From: Ctena decussata
Lineage: Eukaryota > Mollusca > Bivalvia > Lucinida > Lucinidae
Direction: 5' to 3'
Assembly (NCBI GenBank): GCA_963989385.1
Contig: OZ022503.1
Span: 87,021,138 to 87,085,137, forward strand
Length of the DNA stretch: 64,000 nt
Numbering within the stretch: position 1 is the first letter of the stretch; each line of letters begins with the position of its first letter. The notes under the pieces were generated by a model. It had not been told where the DNA came from, searched no databases, and saw nothing but the letters and a program-made list of their open reading frames with translations. The position numbers and the translations under genes are program-made. Below are positions 11,735-22,654 of this stretch, piece after piece.

Positions 11735-11966
11735 TGTGCCGTGACACGACAAAACCAACAAAGTGTCATGTGCACCAAGCGCAGACTCAGATCAGTCTGG
11801 GCATCCGCCCAGTCTGACCAGAGTCTGCGCATTGCGCTTAAAGGGTAGCTGAGGGCCTAAGCTAGCTCCATGGGGGACTGCAAAGACTGGTCGGCGGATG
11901 CCCCGGCTGATCTGCGTCTTCACTGGATGCCCATGCCACTTTGTTGTTTTTGTCGTGTCGCGGCTT
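11735..11966. mobile_element. Palindromic foldback element (GCCGCGACACGA family), copy 5
   Basis: Starts GTGCCGTGACACGACAAAAC and ends TTTTTGTCGTGTCGCGGCTT. It lies 20 bp right of the CACTG-ended MITE. Confidence 0.8.
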
Positions 11967-12081
11967 ATTTATGTGATTATTATAAGTGTTCCAGCATCTT
12001 GAATTATGACTGTATTACGTCGAATAATTGCAATCTAACAGCTTTTCAATCAAAGAAATGTCAGAAATGTTTTCACATCAT

Positions 12082-12087
12082 TTTATT
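12082..12087 (-). terminator. Poly(A) signal AATAAA of the lipocalin gene
   Basis: TTTATT on the plus strand, so AATAAA on the minus strand, about 245 bp past the stop codon of the lipocalin gene. Confidence 0.5.
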
Positions 12088-12331
12088 AACAAAATAGATC
12101 AAATATAAAATTGCAGTTATACAAAATAACATACACAAGCATCTAACCACATTTAAAAATCTTTACCATTCATAACAAAACCCATAAAATAAATGCGTAA
12201 CAATTTACAGCGTACAACGGTAAAAACATCTTGCCAACGTCAATACAACGTCTAGGTGTTGCAGAAATGTTAAAACGACGATGGTTTAACGTTGCGAGCT
12301 CGATGAGATAAGAAGTATTTTGACAAGAGTA

Positions 12332-12564
12332 TTATGCATCAGGACATCCAGTTTGGTCCATGGTGTTGAAGCTTGAAGGGTCAATTCCGTAAGCTTTTAA
12401 TTCGTTGAACAATTTTGTTTTAATGTCGTCACTGAGGGTCTTTTGTCGGGAGAGGATCCAGGCGAACTCGTAGTGGGTAATACCCAGTATATTACTGCAG
12501 GAATAGATGAGAGTGTAGTTATCATAGTCGGTGTCCAGGACCCAGTAATTACCCCACGGTGAAA
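12332..12564 (-). CDS. Lipocalin exon 4 (last)
   Basis: Acceptor TTTGTTTCAG just upstream of 12564; TAA stop at 12334-12332. Encodes the second and third lipocalin blocks and the C-terminal helix, ending TGCPDA. Confidence 0.9.
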
Positions 12565-15500
12565 CTGAAACAAACGAAGAAAGGTATACCATGAACTGTC
12601 TAAGTATTGGGACAGACTGATCTGAACAAACAGTGCAGGCCCAGAACAGACTGCTCCTTTACTGCTCCCAAAGGAGCAGTCTGATCAGGGTCTATAATGT
12701 TTGCCATGTCATCTACTTCTTTTTAACACATCACTGCATTGTGAAACATTTACGTTAATCACGATACAGCTGAGCCGCGTGGCGCAATCGGTAGCGCGTC
12801 TGACTCAAAACACAGAGGTCTCGGCTTCGAAACCTGGTTAGTCCACTTACTGTCGTGGAGATTGCTACCTCTTCCGCTGATTCAAGACGGGCAGCTATCA
12901 GTTACTGGCGAAAGTATGTGCACTTTGCACTTAGTACTGGTCAACCGCTTAGGAGGTCTAAGCCTGCCCAGGAATAGTGTGGTTAGGTTAACTGACCGTC
13001 CCGACTATAGCTGTCTATCATGGACGTAAAGCAACAAAATCAACAATTACGGTACCTGATTTTAAAAGGTTTCCAAGTTTATAGTATTTCAATGATAAGC
13101 GTTTCTCTTCAGCTATAGTTGGAGTACGAATCTATTTTTCTCACTAAATGTTGTGATATTCATTACAAATGCCTCGACGGTGCAGTTCTAATGGGCTGTC
13201 CCATTCATTTTTTATTTTTATTTACTATTTTTTTTTTTTTTTTTGTTTTTTTTTTGTTTTCATGGAGATCCATAACTTATGAGAACCAAATTCGTATTTA
13301 AACTCCTTTTAGGACTGGATGTCAGAAAAAAAATGATTCCGATCAGAACAAAATAGCACCTTCTTGATGCTTACAAAAGGCGATTCTGGCGTACACAACA
13401 CATGCAAATGCAATATGTTTTATTAAATCAAAATTAGAAATAGAAATATAATGTCACGCTGTTAGTGGTAGATGAATTCTAAAGGCAAAATACATCCTTA
13501 TCAGAACAAAAAATAAGAAAAAATAAACAAATACTAACGGTTTGAAAATCTCAGTTTGAGTTTTGCTGGTTCGTTGACGGGGTCGGGTACAAAAGCTTCT
13601 CCGTGGGCACTGATTGGTTTACCATCTCTGAAATAACAAGAATCGCTCTTATAATTACATTTTTGCCATAAATATTCTCAACATTGTGATCTTCAAACTT
13701 CAAATTCAGGCAACTGCTATCTGCATGAGGTGCTCGGGACGGGAGAGAGGGCCGACAACTCCGCCTTTTTCACTCTGACTCCATGCGCCTTTTTGAACTT
13801 ACTATACTGGTGTTCATGAAGCTTTAAAGGTGGGTAAGTCGCCTTTTGGTTTGAAATCCAAAAGCTAACTGCATGTTATAACAATTTTCTAAGGAAACGC
13901 AGTTTTTTGTGCTGGGGTCTAGTGGATATTAAGGCGAACCATTCAAGTTTCGTAAATGCGAAAAATGCATGCATATTCCAGCCGTCCTATTTTAAGAGCA
14001 TATTCTTTCTTTAACTTATAGCATTTTGTAGAGGTACGTTGTCCATAGAAGCATACAGAAATTTACAAGGGTTGTTCAAGCGAACCGCGTTTGCCAATAT
14101 GGTGGAATAAAACATGGAGTATACCTATATGGTACACATTCAGGTCTGGAACTGTTTGTCTCATTTCTTACACGAAGCTACTTTTGACAGGTACGAATAA
14201 GTTGTACCATTTTTTCTCTCCATAAAAAGATCCCATTGCCGAAGGGACTGTAAATTCTATTTTTTTGAGTTAGAACTTCCTCACTCATGATAAATGGTAG
14301 CTGGGCTATGAAGCTTTAAACGCGATGCCTGTATATGCAAGCTTGACCCTTTTTAGACTGGGTACCCGTTTGGGGCCATTATGCAATCGTTCAGCGGCGT
14401 CTGATCAGGGTCCACCGTTTGCTTACAGCAATTCTATGGAACATGCAAATAAAAAATGAAAATACCCAGCATAAACCCCTAAAACCAGAAACGGACTCAT
14501 CCAAATGATTAGGATGGACAAGTCTACAAGACTAGAAATGGTTATGGTACATGTATGTACAAAGCCAAATAAAACTCACTTGTATCCCTGGTTTAGAATT
14601 CTGATGTGGCCATTATCCATCAAGGTGTAGTTGGCACGTGCGCAGGTCTGTCCAGATTCAAAGGCCGCATAAAACTTGGTGATTTCATACCAATCACCGA
14701 GATACTGAAAATATATAAAACGCATAGTGTTGGACACGTTCAAGCGAGATAACTGTTCTGTAAGTATTTTCGCCTTTACCATACAGGATACTCTTGAAAC
14801 ACAAGACATTGACATTGTTCCATCATTATCATTTTACCAGAACCTCTCCCCACTACCAATCCAGTACTCAATTTTTCTTATAAAGCGAACGACTTTGCTT
14901 TGTAAGAAAATCTGATCTTGGTGGAGCGGCTGGTAAATTGATAATGATGGAACACGTAACTGTGCTTGAAACAAATACTGTGTTCTGAGAAAGAGCAAAT
15001 TCTCCTTCAAAAGTATCCACCACGAAGAAGACTGCACACAGCATTTCAGCAAATACTTTTATGTTATCATGTAAACTCTAAGATGTCTCACTTGTAAAAA
15101 TGGTAGCAAAATTATATATTAGCTGTAGACATTAGCCGAACACACAGTCGAGAGGGATATTGAATATACATGTACGCAAACCAAACCCCGCATGGTCATA
15201 CATTTGTAGAATCTGCATACATGCGCAGTCTACGTATTGTCATCATGTCCTGTTATGTATTGTCATTTCGGCCTGATATCAGGGCGAAATGGCAATATGT
15301 GGACTGCACATGTACTGAACATAGATTAAGGTGACTGGATACACTTTTAGGAGAACCATCTACAATGATCTTTTTTTTTTTGCCTCTCTTGTCAGTTCGG
15401 AGATACTTCTGTAAGGGAAGAAATTGCTCCTCTAGGACCAAATACTTTCTCATAAGAGTAGCCCCCCCCTTATGAAGGGCTAATCTCCCACGGTCACGTG

Positions 15501-16501
15501 AGTTGCTTCCCATTGTAAGAAATGACAGAAAAAAATGGGAGTGTGCTTATACATCGTAATAACACAGATCGCAAGTTTTGATCAGATCGCAAAGTACGTA
15601 TAGATAGTATTGCTGCATGAAGAACAAAATTGATCTTAAAGAAGTCGCAGCAGCAGCTGGGTTTTCCGCAATTTCGCCTGAATTTATTTTTGCTTAACCT
15701 TTGAAAGTTAAACAAACTTGTTCAAAAGTGAAACTAATAATGACAATAATTGAACAATAATTGAATAATAATAATCGGCAAACATCGTTGATTCCGTTAT
15801 TCTTCATCAAGAGTAACGGAATCCTAAAATGAGCCACTGCACGAGAAAACCAACAAAGTGGTTGTGCGCCCCTTGCACTCAGATCAGCCTGGCCATCCGT
15901 CCAGTCTGATCTGACTCTTCGCTAAGCGCTTAAAGGGTAGATAAGAGTCTAAGCTACATTTACCTCTACGCGGAGAGTGAAGACTTTGATCAGACTGGGC
16001 GGATGCTGTGCTGCACTGTAAAAAAAATCCGTAGATTTTACGGTAAAATAACTGGCAACCAGCTGCCAGTCATTTTACCGTTATTTTTACGGTCGCCCGC
16101 AAAAATTGCAGGAATCATCAAGCAGAGTGGGACAGAATAGAGCAGGTGTAGTTTTGGTCAGATAGCTCCTCAACAGTACAAAGTTATTTTCGAGTGCGGC
16201 CAGTTAACATAAAACTTCCATTCCGTGATTTCCAAAAATGTCTCACAGGCAAACGCCCGTAAAAATAACGGGGAAAGGACTGGCAGCTGGTTTCCAGTTA
16301 TTTTACCGTAAAATCTACAGGGTTTTTTTACAGTGTGGGCGCACAACCACTTATCTGTCGATAGTTAAAAATGACACTTACTCTGTTTAAATCCAGCGTC
16401 TTCTGTGTCTGTACTGTCGGGCATCCTAAACTGGAGAATACCTGCGCCCTGGCAATGCCGACGACGACGACAAGAATTGTGGCTATCACTTTGGTAAACA
16501 T
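12332..16501 (-). CDS. Apolipoprotein D-like lipocalin, complete four-exon gene
   Basis: Four exons on the minus strand (16501-16382, 14704-14580, 13627-13539, 12564-12332), all with GT/AG borders and matching phases (0, 2, 1), encode 188 residues; human apolipoprotein D is 189. Residues 1-19 are a signal peptide (hydrophobic ILVVVVGIA). The lipocalin signature is at 43-48 (GDWYEI), and the second conserved block is LDTDYDNYTLIYS at 121-133. The four cysteines at 27, 61, 134 and 185 sit where apolipoprotein D has its two disulfides. N65-Y-T and N127-Y-T are possible glycosylation sites. Lipocalins of this group are secreted carriers of small hydrophobic ligands, often stress-induced; the ligand cannot be told here. 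The only ATG that opens into a signal peptide is at 16501, and a TATA box lies about 60 bp upstream of it. No second lipocalin is seen nearby. Confidence 0.92.
12772..13045 (+). mobile_element. SINE with tRNA-Trp-like head, in lipocalin intron 3 region
   Basis: The body from about 12880 to the end matches the SINE at 49108 (ACTGGCGAAAGTATGTGCAC and the GACCGTCCCGAC block), but the 5' part reads GTGGCGCAATCGGTAGCGCG then TCTGACTC, closest to tRNA-Trp rather than the Lys/Thr-like head of other copies. The B box is GGCTTCGAAACC. It lies in the intron between lipocalin exons 4 and 3. The anticodon region (AAAACAC) is damaged, so it is not a working tRNA gene. Confidence 0.65.
13217..13259. repeat. 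Poly(T)-rich run
   Basis: Long T run broken by single G bases, in the lipocalin intron. Confidence 0.9.
13539..13627 (-). CDS. Lipocalin exon 3
   Basis: 89 bp with acceptor TTATTTCAG and donor AACC/GTTAGT. Encodes DGKPISAHGEAFVPDPVNEP and onward, the region matching the E-F strands of apolipoprotein D. Too short to stand out as an open frame alone. Confidence 0.88.
14580..14704 (-). CDS. Lipocalin exon 2
   Basis: Acceptor ATATTTTCAG, donor TACAA/GTGAGT. Encodes the GDWYEI signature, C61 and the N65-Y-T site. Confidence 0.9.
15830..16352. mobile_element. Palindromic foldback element (GCCGCGACACGA family), copy 6, split by a CACTG MITE
   Basis: The left part at 15830-16013 starts TGAGCCACTGCACGAGAAAA. 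The right part resumes at 16338 with GGCGCACAACCACTT and then stops short of the usual end. The MITE at 16014-16335 separates them and duplicates TG. It lies in lipocalin intron 1, just before exon 1. Confidence 0.8.
16014..16335. mobile_element. CACTG-ended MITE (CMC/EnSpm-like), copy 2, nested
   Basis: 322 bp. Starts CACTGTAAAAAAAATCCGTA and ends GGGTTTTTTTACAGTG. The 2-bp duplication TG is at 16012-16013 and 16336-16337. Removing the element and one TG restores the family word GCTGGGCGCACA of the host foldback element. Confidence 0.85.
16382..16501 (-). CDS. Lipocalin exon 1 (signal peptide)
   Basis: ATG at 16501-16499; donor AACAGA/GTAAGT at 16382/16381. Exactly 40 codons: signal peptide, then QVFSSLGCPTVQTQ with the first conserved cysteine. 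Confidence 0.9.
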
Positions 16502-16560
16502 GTCGAAATGCAGGAGACCACGATCCAAGAGACCAATGCATTTTGGCGTAAAATTTCAAG

Positions 16561-16568
16561 TATTTATA
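16561..16568 (-). promoter_or_regulatory. TATA box of the lipocalin gene
   Basis: TATAAATA on the minus strand, about 60 bp upstream of the start codon. Position and sequence fit a core promoter; no initiator was tested. Confidence 0.55.
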
Positions 16569-16821
16569 AGAAATCCACACGTTTTGTTCCGCCTGACCAT
16601 AGGGCCTTATCTGTCATTTTACATAAGGGTGACCAAACCTGACCTCAGGTTAGTTCATTGGTGATCCCACTTAATTTTTATCTTTGGAACTATTACGACA
16701 ACGTCAATATCAAAGTGGAATGTTTATCAAATTTCAAAATTTACTAAATTTGAATTAAGGTGTACGGGTAAGCAGTCATGATTTTTCCGCCGTTTTCACC
16801 CTTAGCTGACCATGCATGCAC

Positions 16822-17075
16822 AAGGGTTATTACGAAACGAAAAAAGCTGTTCCGAAACGATAAAGAGTCATAGTTACCATTTGACCTGATCACCAGGTCG
16901 TTTGGTAACTACATGACTCTTTTTTTTCATTTCGTAAAGAACTGTTACGAAGCGAACAAGAGTCATAGTTACCAACTGACCTGGTGACCAGGCCTTTTGG
17001 TAACTTTGACTCTTTTTCGTGTCGTAACAGCTCTTTTTCGTTGTTTAACATCATTGAAAATAAAGTTAACCAGGT
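16822..17075. repeat. Inverted-repeat element (TGTTACGAAACG type), copy 1
   Basis: Repeated blocks of AAGAGTCATAGTTACCA and TTTGGTAACT flank ACCTGGTGACCAGG-type centres twice in a row. The ends carry TTACGAAACGAAAA and complement. Related to 23453-23663. Confidence 0.6.
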
Positions 17076-17089
17076 GTGGATTTACAATC

Positions 17090-17295
17090 GCAAAAGAAGG
17101 CGAAACTGCATACACGCAAATACGTAGGTGCGTATTTAAATTTTGTCAATTTTACAAAATTCAACACGCATCTGCATATTTGATGATGCTGAAATTACGT
17201 AAATTGGACAAGATTTTAATAGTCACTGCAAACACACAGTATGACTACATAAAATATCTATGGGGCTTAAGCCTTTTTGCACTAAAGGTGTATGC
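17090..17295. repeat. Dispersed repeat, copy 2
   Basis: Direct relative of 505-710. A 137-codon open frame runs over this copy and the end of the preceding element; because it crosses two repeats it is not taken as a gene. Confidence 0.55.
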
Positions 17296-17530
17296 AATAG
17301 TCGGTCACACGTCGTCGTTGGTACGCAAATTCACAAGTAAACAAACGATTCCATTGGCCGTTTTAGATTTCTATTTGACGTCACTTCATGGTAATGATTG
17401 TTTAAAGTAAGCGGTCTACCTGTTGGTTAGTAACAGCTTTTCGTCGTTATTTTACAAATGTTACTCTTAAAAATCGAAAATGATGCTCTAAATTATTTTG
17501 AAATTAAATGTTATTATATATTATATGAGA

Positions 17531-17675
17531 CAAATTTCATTTCTTCCGCAGTTCATGGAAGTATGAACATAAAGGGTCGTGTGCAAAGTTAACGTGAACG
17601 CTCTTCGAGCGTCACTCACTTTGGACAAGACCCATTGTGTCATACTTCCATGGACATCGGAAAAAAAAGAAATTT
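17531..17675. repeat. Foldback hairpin element (CATGGAAGTATGAAC type), copy 1
   Basis: The arms pair AAATTTCATTTCTTCCGCAG and CATGGAAGTATGA with their complements on the right. The centre contains GCTCTTCGAGCG. A worn relative lies at 23940-24062. 17676-18220 holds nothing recognised. Confidence 0.6.
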
Positions 17676-18220
17676 ATTTCTTAAAAAAAAAACGTTAACT
17701 CAACGCTGCATGTACGATGTTAATTCAACGTTGAATAAATGTTGATCCATCATTGTGTGCCTGTTAGTGTCGCTTTCTCTGAAAGTGTTGGAGGTGCCTA
17801 ATATGAATTACTTCCCTGGAACGTCTCTTGATGCTCCGTTATGAACAAATTGAAACGCCGAGAGTGTATCCATCCACCTTAAGTTTTACAACCATACTTT
17901 TCCAAAACAATGGGCCACCTTAAGCACAATGACTGTAATTTAAACGATCATATTTAACTGTTCAATGATGTGTCAGCTAGTGGTATGTATACGGAACTGA
18001 TGGATCCTGCCCACCCTAATACGACTGTTTGTAGCAGTCTGATCTTAGTCTATACTGATTTACTCTGGCACTTCTTTCCTGCACCCATACTTAGGTCATT
18101 ATTATTGCTGATTTTGCTTGATTTTATTAGAATATCACGTTTTTCGACACATGCACCTGGTGGTGACCGATTCTTCAAAAGTTCACCAATATAGACAAAT
18201 AAGCTGCCATTGATTACATA

Positions 18221-18370
18221 TGAGCCACGACATGACAAACACCAAAAAGGGGGATGTGCGCCCAGCGAATTCTAAGATCAGCTTGGACAGCCACCCAGTA
18301 CAGGGTAGCTAAGGGTCTAAGGTAGCTCCATGCGCACAACGAAGACTCTGATCAGACTAGGCGGCTCATC
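18221..18370. mobile_element. Palindromic foldback element (GCCGCGACACGA family), copy 7, truncated
   Basis: Starts TGAGCCACGACATGACAAAC; the right terminal repeat is missing and an internal block is deleted. Confidence 0.7.
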
Positions 18371-18740
18371 TGTATGCTAACCTGCTCAGGCAGGTTGGAA
18401 TCTTCATAATTTGCTAAACTGAACAGGATCCTTATTTTGCTGCGACGAACGGGAAAGTCTTAGCTGTGCGCATCACAAGTACAAGTGTCTATGGAACCTT
18501 TATTAAGACCGTGAAAGGCGTCTTTGCTCTATCAGTGGTAAAAATACACGAACTATTTTATCATGAAGTATCTCTGCAAGCCTCATCATCGTAAATGATT
18601 TTCAAAGAATAAACACCCCTGAGGTTTACATAAATAAAAAATTTAAAGAGTTTTAGGTCATTTTAGTTGGCATGTAATATGACCTACTTTCGGTAACTTT
18701 AACTTTGATGAAATGGTAAAAGTCCAATGCACAGGAGTGG

Positions 18741-19385
18741 GCCCCAGTCATTGTCCCGCCTTTGTTTATATTGTATCGCTCGACGGGAAACCTGAAAAGG
18801 ATATCGTATTCTGTGGAGCACTATGTAATTTTTCAAAACCTTTCGACAGTTTCGAGTCAACAGATGCACATCATCCAACCAGTTATCACCAAAGTGATGG
18901 TTGAACCGCATTTAGACGTTTTTACTTCTGGTGGGACAACGGAGACTTCGTGTCATTACAAGACGCATTGCCATATGGAAAATGGACATAGGTACATGTA
19001 CGGCCTAGTGTTAAAATGTCTCTTATCAACACAAAATATTTCTATGAAAACAAAAATGACATAAGCTGTTACCTCTAAGTGTCCAACGTCCTCCACCGTA
19101 ATGCAAACAACGGTTATTTTGTAGGAGGAGAGGAGAAACATGTTAAGTCTTCATAGTTCTACAGGTGGTAAGGTGTCACAAAAATCATTGCGAAAAGTGG
19201 TTAAGCCTTCACGTTTGGTAATAAATGTGGGTTGATGTGCACCTATTGTGTTATATCACTGGCAAAAGAAAAAAAAAGAAAACAGGGGAAGATATTTTTG
19301 GAAATGATCCATGCACCACAAAATACATTTAGTTCTGGTTCCCAGTCGAGCGTTGCAGTATAAACAAAAGCGGGACAGTGAAACC
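18741..19385. repeat. Foldback element with ~58-bp arms
   Basis: The left arm (18741-18800, CAGTCATTGTCCCGCCTTTG and onward) is the near-complement of the right arm (19325-19385, CAAAAGCGGGACAGTG). No coding content is supported between the arms. Confidence 0.6.
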
Positions 19386-20757
19386 ATGCATGTATATTGT
19401 TGGTTATCCCTCGGGGATAACCATATTAAGATAGGAATTCGTACTCGATTGTACGCCGTTTCCTTTTGCTTTGCTTTCGCCGTTTCCTACAGGTCCCACT
19501 ATCTCCCGGTACTTCTACATTTGGCACACCCAGCTACAGGGTTCTCGCCAGCATCGCTAATGCATGATCTTTATATCTTATATCTAAAACCCTTTATGTC
19601 ACCTTATACAAAGAGTTACCTGAAAGTTCAGTTAGCACTTTTCAGTGCAGATCAATAACAAGTTCCACTTGATTAACGCTAAATGCAGGTTCCACTATTT
19701 ACCGGTACTTGCTCCCATAGTTTGGCGCACCCGGCTGCAGGGTCCCTTCCAGCACTGCTAAGACATGAGCTGTAAAACTTATCCTGAAGACTTCATCTCG
19801 CCTAATACAAGAATCTCACCTAATACAAACACTTACCAGAGAGTACAGTCCACTTACGAAGAGCCATTACTAAACAGTACAGGTCATCTAACAAAAGTTA
19901 ATAGCACTGAAGCTCACCTGTTACAAGCAATCACTAGACAAAAAGAAAAAAAACTGTCAAACTCGCCACTTACCTACAGCTTCAACAAATCCATGAATAC
20001 AATAAAATTAACTTGTATTGCTGCCATTTTTCTGCTTTACCACTTAAATCCTATAGATTCATTTGCTAAGGGATAACCTCTCAAGCTTTTTCAAAAGCTA
20101 AATTTGTATTTTTTAACATTGGTTCAGTTTATCCTGATTCTAATCAAAATGAAATCTTAACAAATTAGAAAAGATAATACTTCGTCCTAACAAAATGTTT
20201 TAATGCACTCTTGAGTTATCAGATGCTTGTAGTGATGAAATCTGGAAGGGAGCTAGAATATGTTGACACCTGCTTGTTTGTAAATGTATCCACTGGCTTA
20301 ATCTGGTGACTCAAAGGTCCGATTTCACATCTCAGTTAAAGTCCGTGGTTCATTTTAGCGTAAGGCGCAATATAAAAACTTGGTGGTCCAAATGCTAATC
20401 CGTGTGCTAAGTTCGACGTGAAATCGGGCCTAAGAGACATCTTGAAATCCGCAAATTGCATTTTTCTTTGGCGAATTGGTATACATTTAGGGGAAGTAAA
20501 TGTGCTATTTTCATGTTTTGCCTCAAATCTCAATGTGATCAACTCCTAAAGAGCAGATACCTTTTGAAAAGATTTCACTGTCCAGGGATGTGAACAGGAA
20601 GTCACGAAAGTTGACCCCTTTGAAGTAATGGCGGCGGTACGTTGTTTTGTACACATTTACCATAAGAAAGGCAGATCTATATTGGTCTGACCATGTTGAC
20701 TTCATGTTCTGTTATTTGAGTAATCGAATTCATATACTGATGAAATTGGAAGGCTTA
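19386..20757. other. No gene recognised
   Basis: Two diverged copies of CAGGTYCCACTAT..CCGGTACTT lie at 19490 and 19687. Short open frames here have no recognisable domain and are not called. Confidence 0.35.
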
Positions 20758-21180
20758 GGGCGCGTTTACACGACCAAAGTTTCTATGACAAAGTAGGTTT
20801 GTCACAGAAAAATTTGCTCGTGTAAATGCCAATATATGACAATGTTTCTTTGACAAATATATATAGTAAAGTTACTTCGATAAATTAAATTTGTACGTGT
20901 AAACGGAGAACTTTGCTAAAGATTATGTAACAATGAACATTGCTACAAGCGTGGAAAATGTGACAAAGATTTTGTTTCATCGCTGCAGGTAACTTTGACG
21001 AATAATATTTGGTCGTGTGAACACTGCAGCAAATATTTCATTGCCAAAGTTTATGTGACAAAGATTCTATGGCACATTTTCTTTAACAAATAATTTGCTC
21101 TGTGTAAACGCAAAATGTTTGTCATACTTTCTTTGTTAAAGTTTCTGTGACATAGAAACTTTGCTCGTGTAAACGCGCCC
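20758..21180. mobile_element. TTA-flanked MITE with GGGCGCGTTTACACGA ends
   Basis: 423 bp. The left end GGGCGCGTTTACACGA and its exact complement at the right bracket internal repeats of TTTCTATGACA and TTTGTCA. TTA at 20755-20757 and 21181-21183 is a 3-bp target duplication that fits PIF/Harbinger TWA targets. Non-coding. Confidence 0.7.
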
Positions 21181-21261
21181 TTAATCTAGGGGCCAATTCA
21201 GCAAGGGGCTCTAACAGATTTTTAACCCATTTGGAAGAAAAATTTCACTGGCGTTTTCAAA

Positions 21262-21378
21262 TTGCAGAGACTTCCTCATATCTTTTCGACGGCCAGAGGT
21301 AAGAAAATCGCTGGAAAAGGGGGTAAGGTAAAATTTTTGACCCTAAATTTTGACTGTCTTCCTTGATGAGTGAAATTG

Positions 21379-21410
<32 letters not shown>

Positions 21411-21530
21411 AATCGATAAAAAACATATTTAGCTTCACAATAAATGACAATTATTTTTCTCATGACGTCAGAGGTCACGGCGCAGGGGTCACCCTACCAA
21501 GAAAGTTGCGCACGGACCTGTTTTTTTTAT
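21262..21530. repeat. Dispersed repeat shared with 37180-37388
   Basis: Same order of words in both copies: CGACGGCCAGAGGT, AAAATCGCTG, TTGACCCTAAATT, GAGGTCACGGCG and CTACCAAGAAAG. A poly(A) run of about 31 bp (21379-21409) splits this copy and is absent from the other. Confidence 0.65.
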
Positions 21531-21550
21531 TTATTTTTTTTTTATTTGAT

Positions 21551-21676
21551 TTATAGAAGTAACTTTACCATATATATTTGTCAAAGGAACATTGTCATAT
21601 TTTGGCATTTACACGAGCAAATTTTTCTGTGACAAACCTACCTTGTCATAGAAACTTTGCTCGTGTAAACGCGGCC
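21551..21676. mobile_element. Partial copy of the GGGCGCGTTTACACGA MITE, inverted
   Basis: Matches the first 120 bp of 20758-21180 in the opposite orientation (GCAAATTTTTCTGTGACAAA and AACTTTGCTCGTGTAAACGC). Confidence 0.65.
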
Positions 21677-21709
21677 ATATATTGGTACATGTATTTACCT
21701 GCTTAATTG

Positions 21710-22302
21710 GTTGGTTGATTTGATGCTTAACGTCCACGGTAAACAACTAAGGTCATGTCGGGACGGTCAGTTAACCTAACCACACTATTCCTGGGCAGGC
21801 TTAGACCTCCTAAGCGGTTAACCAGTACTAAGTGCACATACTTTCGCCAGTAACTGACAACTGCCCACACTGTAAAAAAAAAATCCGTAGATTTTACGGT
21901 GAAATAACTGGCAACCAGCTGTCAGTCCTTTTACCGTTATTTTTACGGGCGCCCTTAAAAAGTGCAGGAATCATCAAGCAGAATGGGACAGAAAAGAGCA
22001 GGTGTCGTTTTGGTCAGATAGCCATTCAACAAAACAAAGTTATTTTCGAGTGCGCCAAGTTAACATAAAACTTTCATTTCGTGATTTCCAACAATGTCTT
22101 ACAGGCAAATGCCCGTAAAAATAACGGGAAAAGGACTGGCAGCTGGTTTCCAGTTATTTTACCGTAAAATCTACAGATTTTTTTACAGTGCATCTTGAAT
22201 CAGCGGAAGGAGAAACGAAAGTATGTGGCCAGACTGGGATTCGAACCCAGGACCTCTGACTTACGAGTCAGGTGCCCTATCGATTGCGCTACCCGGCCCG
22301 GC
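21710..22302 (-). mobile_element. Full-length SINE on the minus strand, split by a CACTG MITE
   Basis: The tRNA-like head is at 22302-22220 (minus), the body follows, and the tail (ATCAAATCAACCAACC on the minus strand) ends at 21710. A perfect 13-bp target duplication ACCTGCTTAATTG flanks it at 21697-21709 and 22303-22315. The MITE at 21868-22190 interrupts the body. Confidence 0.88.
21868..22190. mobile_element. CACTG-ended MITE (CMC/EnSpm-like), copy 3, nested in SINE
   Basis: 323 bp. Starts CACTGTAAAAAAAAAATCCG and ends ATTTTTTTACAGTG. The 2-bp duplication CA is at 21866-21867 and 22191-22192; removing one copy rebuilds the SINE body. About the same length and internal order as copies 1 and 2. 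Confidence 0.88.
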
Positions 22303-22315
22303 ACCTGCTTAATTG

Positions 22316-22610
22316 ATTTTATAACTGAGAGTGGGTACATTTTTGCGGGCAGCAACTCTGTGCCAATTCATGTTTGCCTGTCTTTTCAAGGGGAAACAAC
22401 TCCTATAGGTACGAATTTGCTTATCTAGAAACACATCTTCTTCATTTAAGAGTGGATTCTTATTTGGAAGGACTTTGTTGCCAAGGGAAGCCAACCGGCG
22501 GTCACAAAAGTTGCCTCCCGTTGAAAAAACTGTCCCTCGGTAGTACCACCTTGCTGGGGCATAGGTTTTATGTATTGAAAATTTATCATCAGCTGATCTC
22601 CACATTATGT
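22316..22610. repeat. Dispersed repeat, inverted relative to 47850-48145
   Basis: Long similarity to 47850-48145 on the other strand, for example GAAGCCAACCGGCGGTCACA and CCACCTTGCTGGGGCATA. Short open frames on both strands fall inside it and are not genes. Confidence 0.65.
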
Positions 22611-22654
22611 AACAGTTTATGTTAGTTTGTTAATTTAAATACTTGTACATGTGA

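Noticed and set aside
16997..17410. 137-codon open frame
   Set aside because: Crosses the end of an inverted-repeat element and a dispersed repeat that also occurs at 505-710 without the frame.
22195..22605. Overlapping open frames on both strands
   Set aside because: They fall in the SINE head and in the dispersed repeat shared with 47850-48145.
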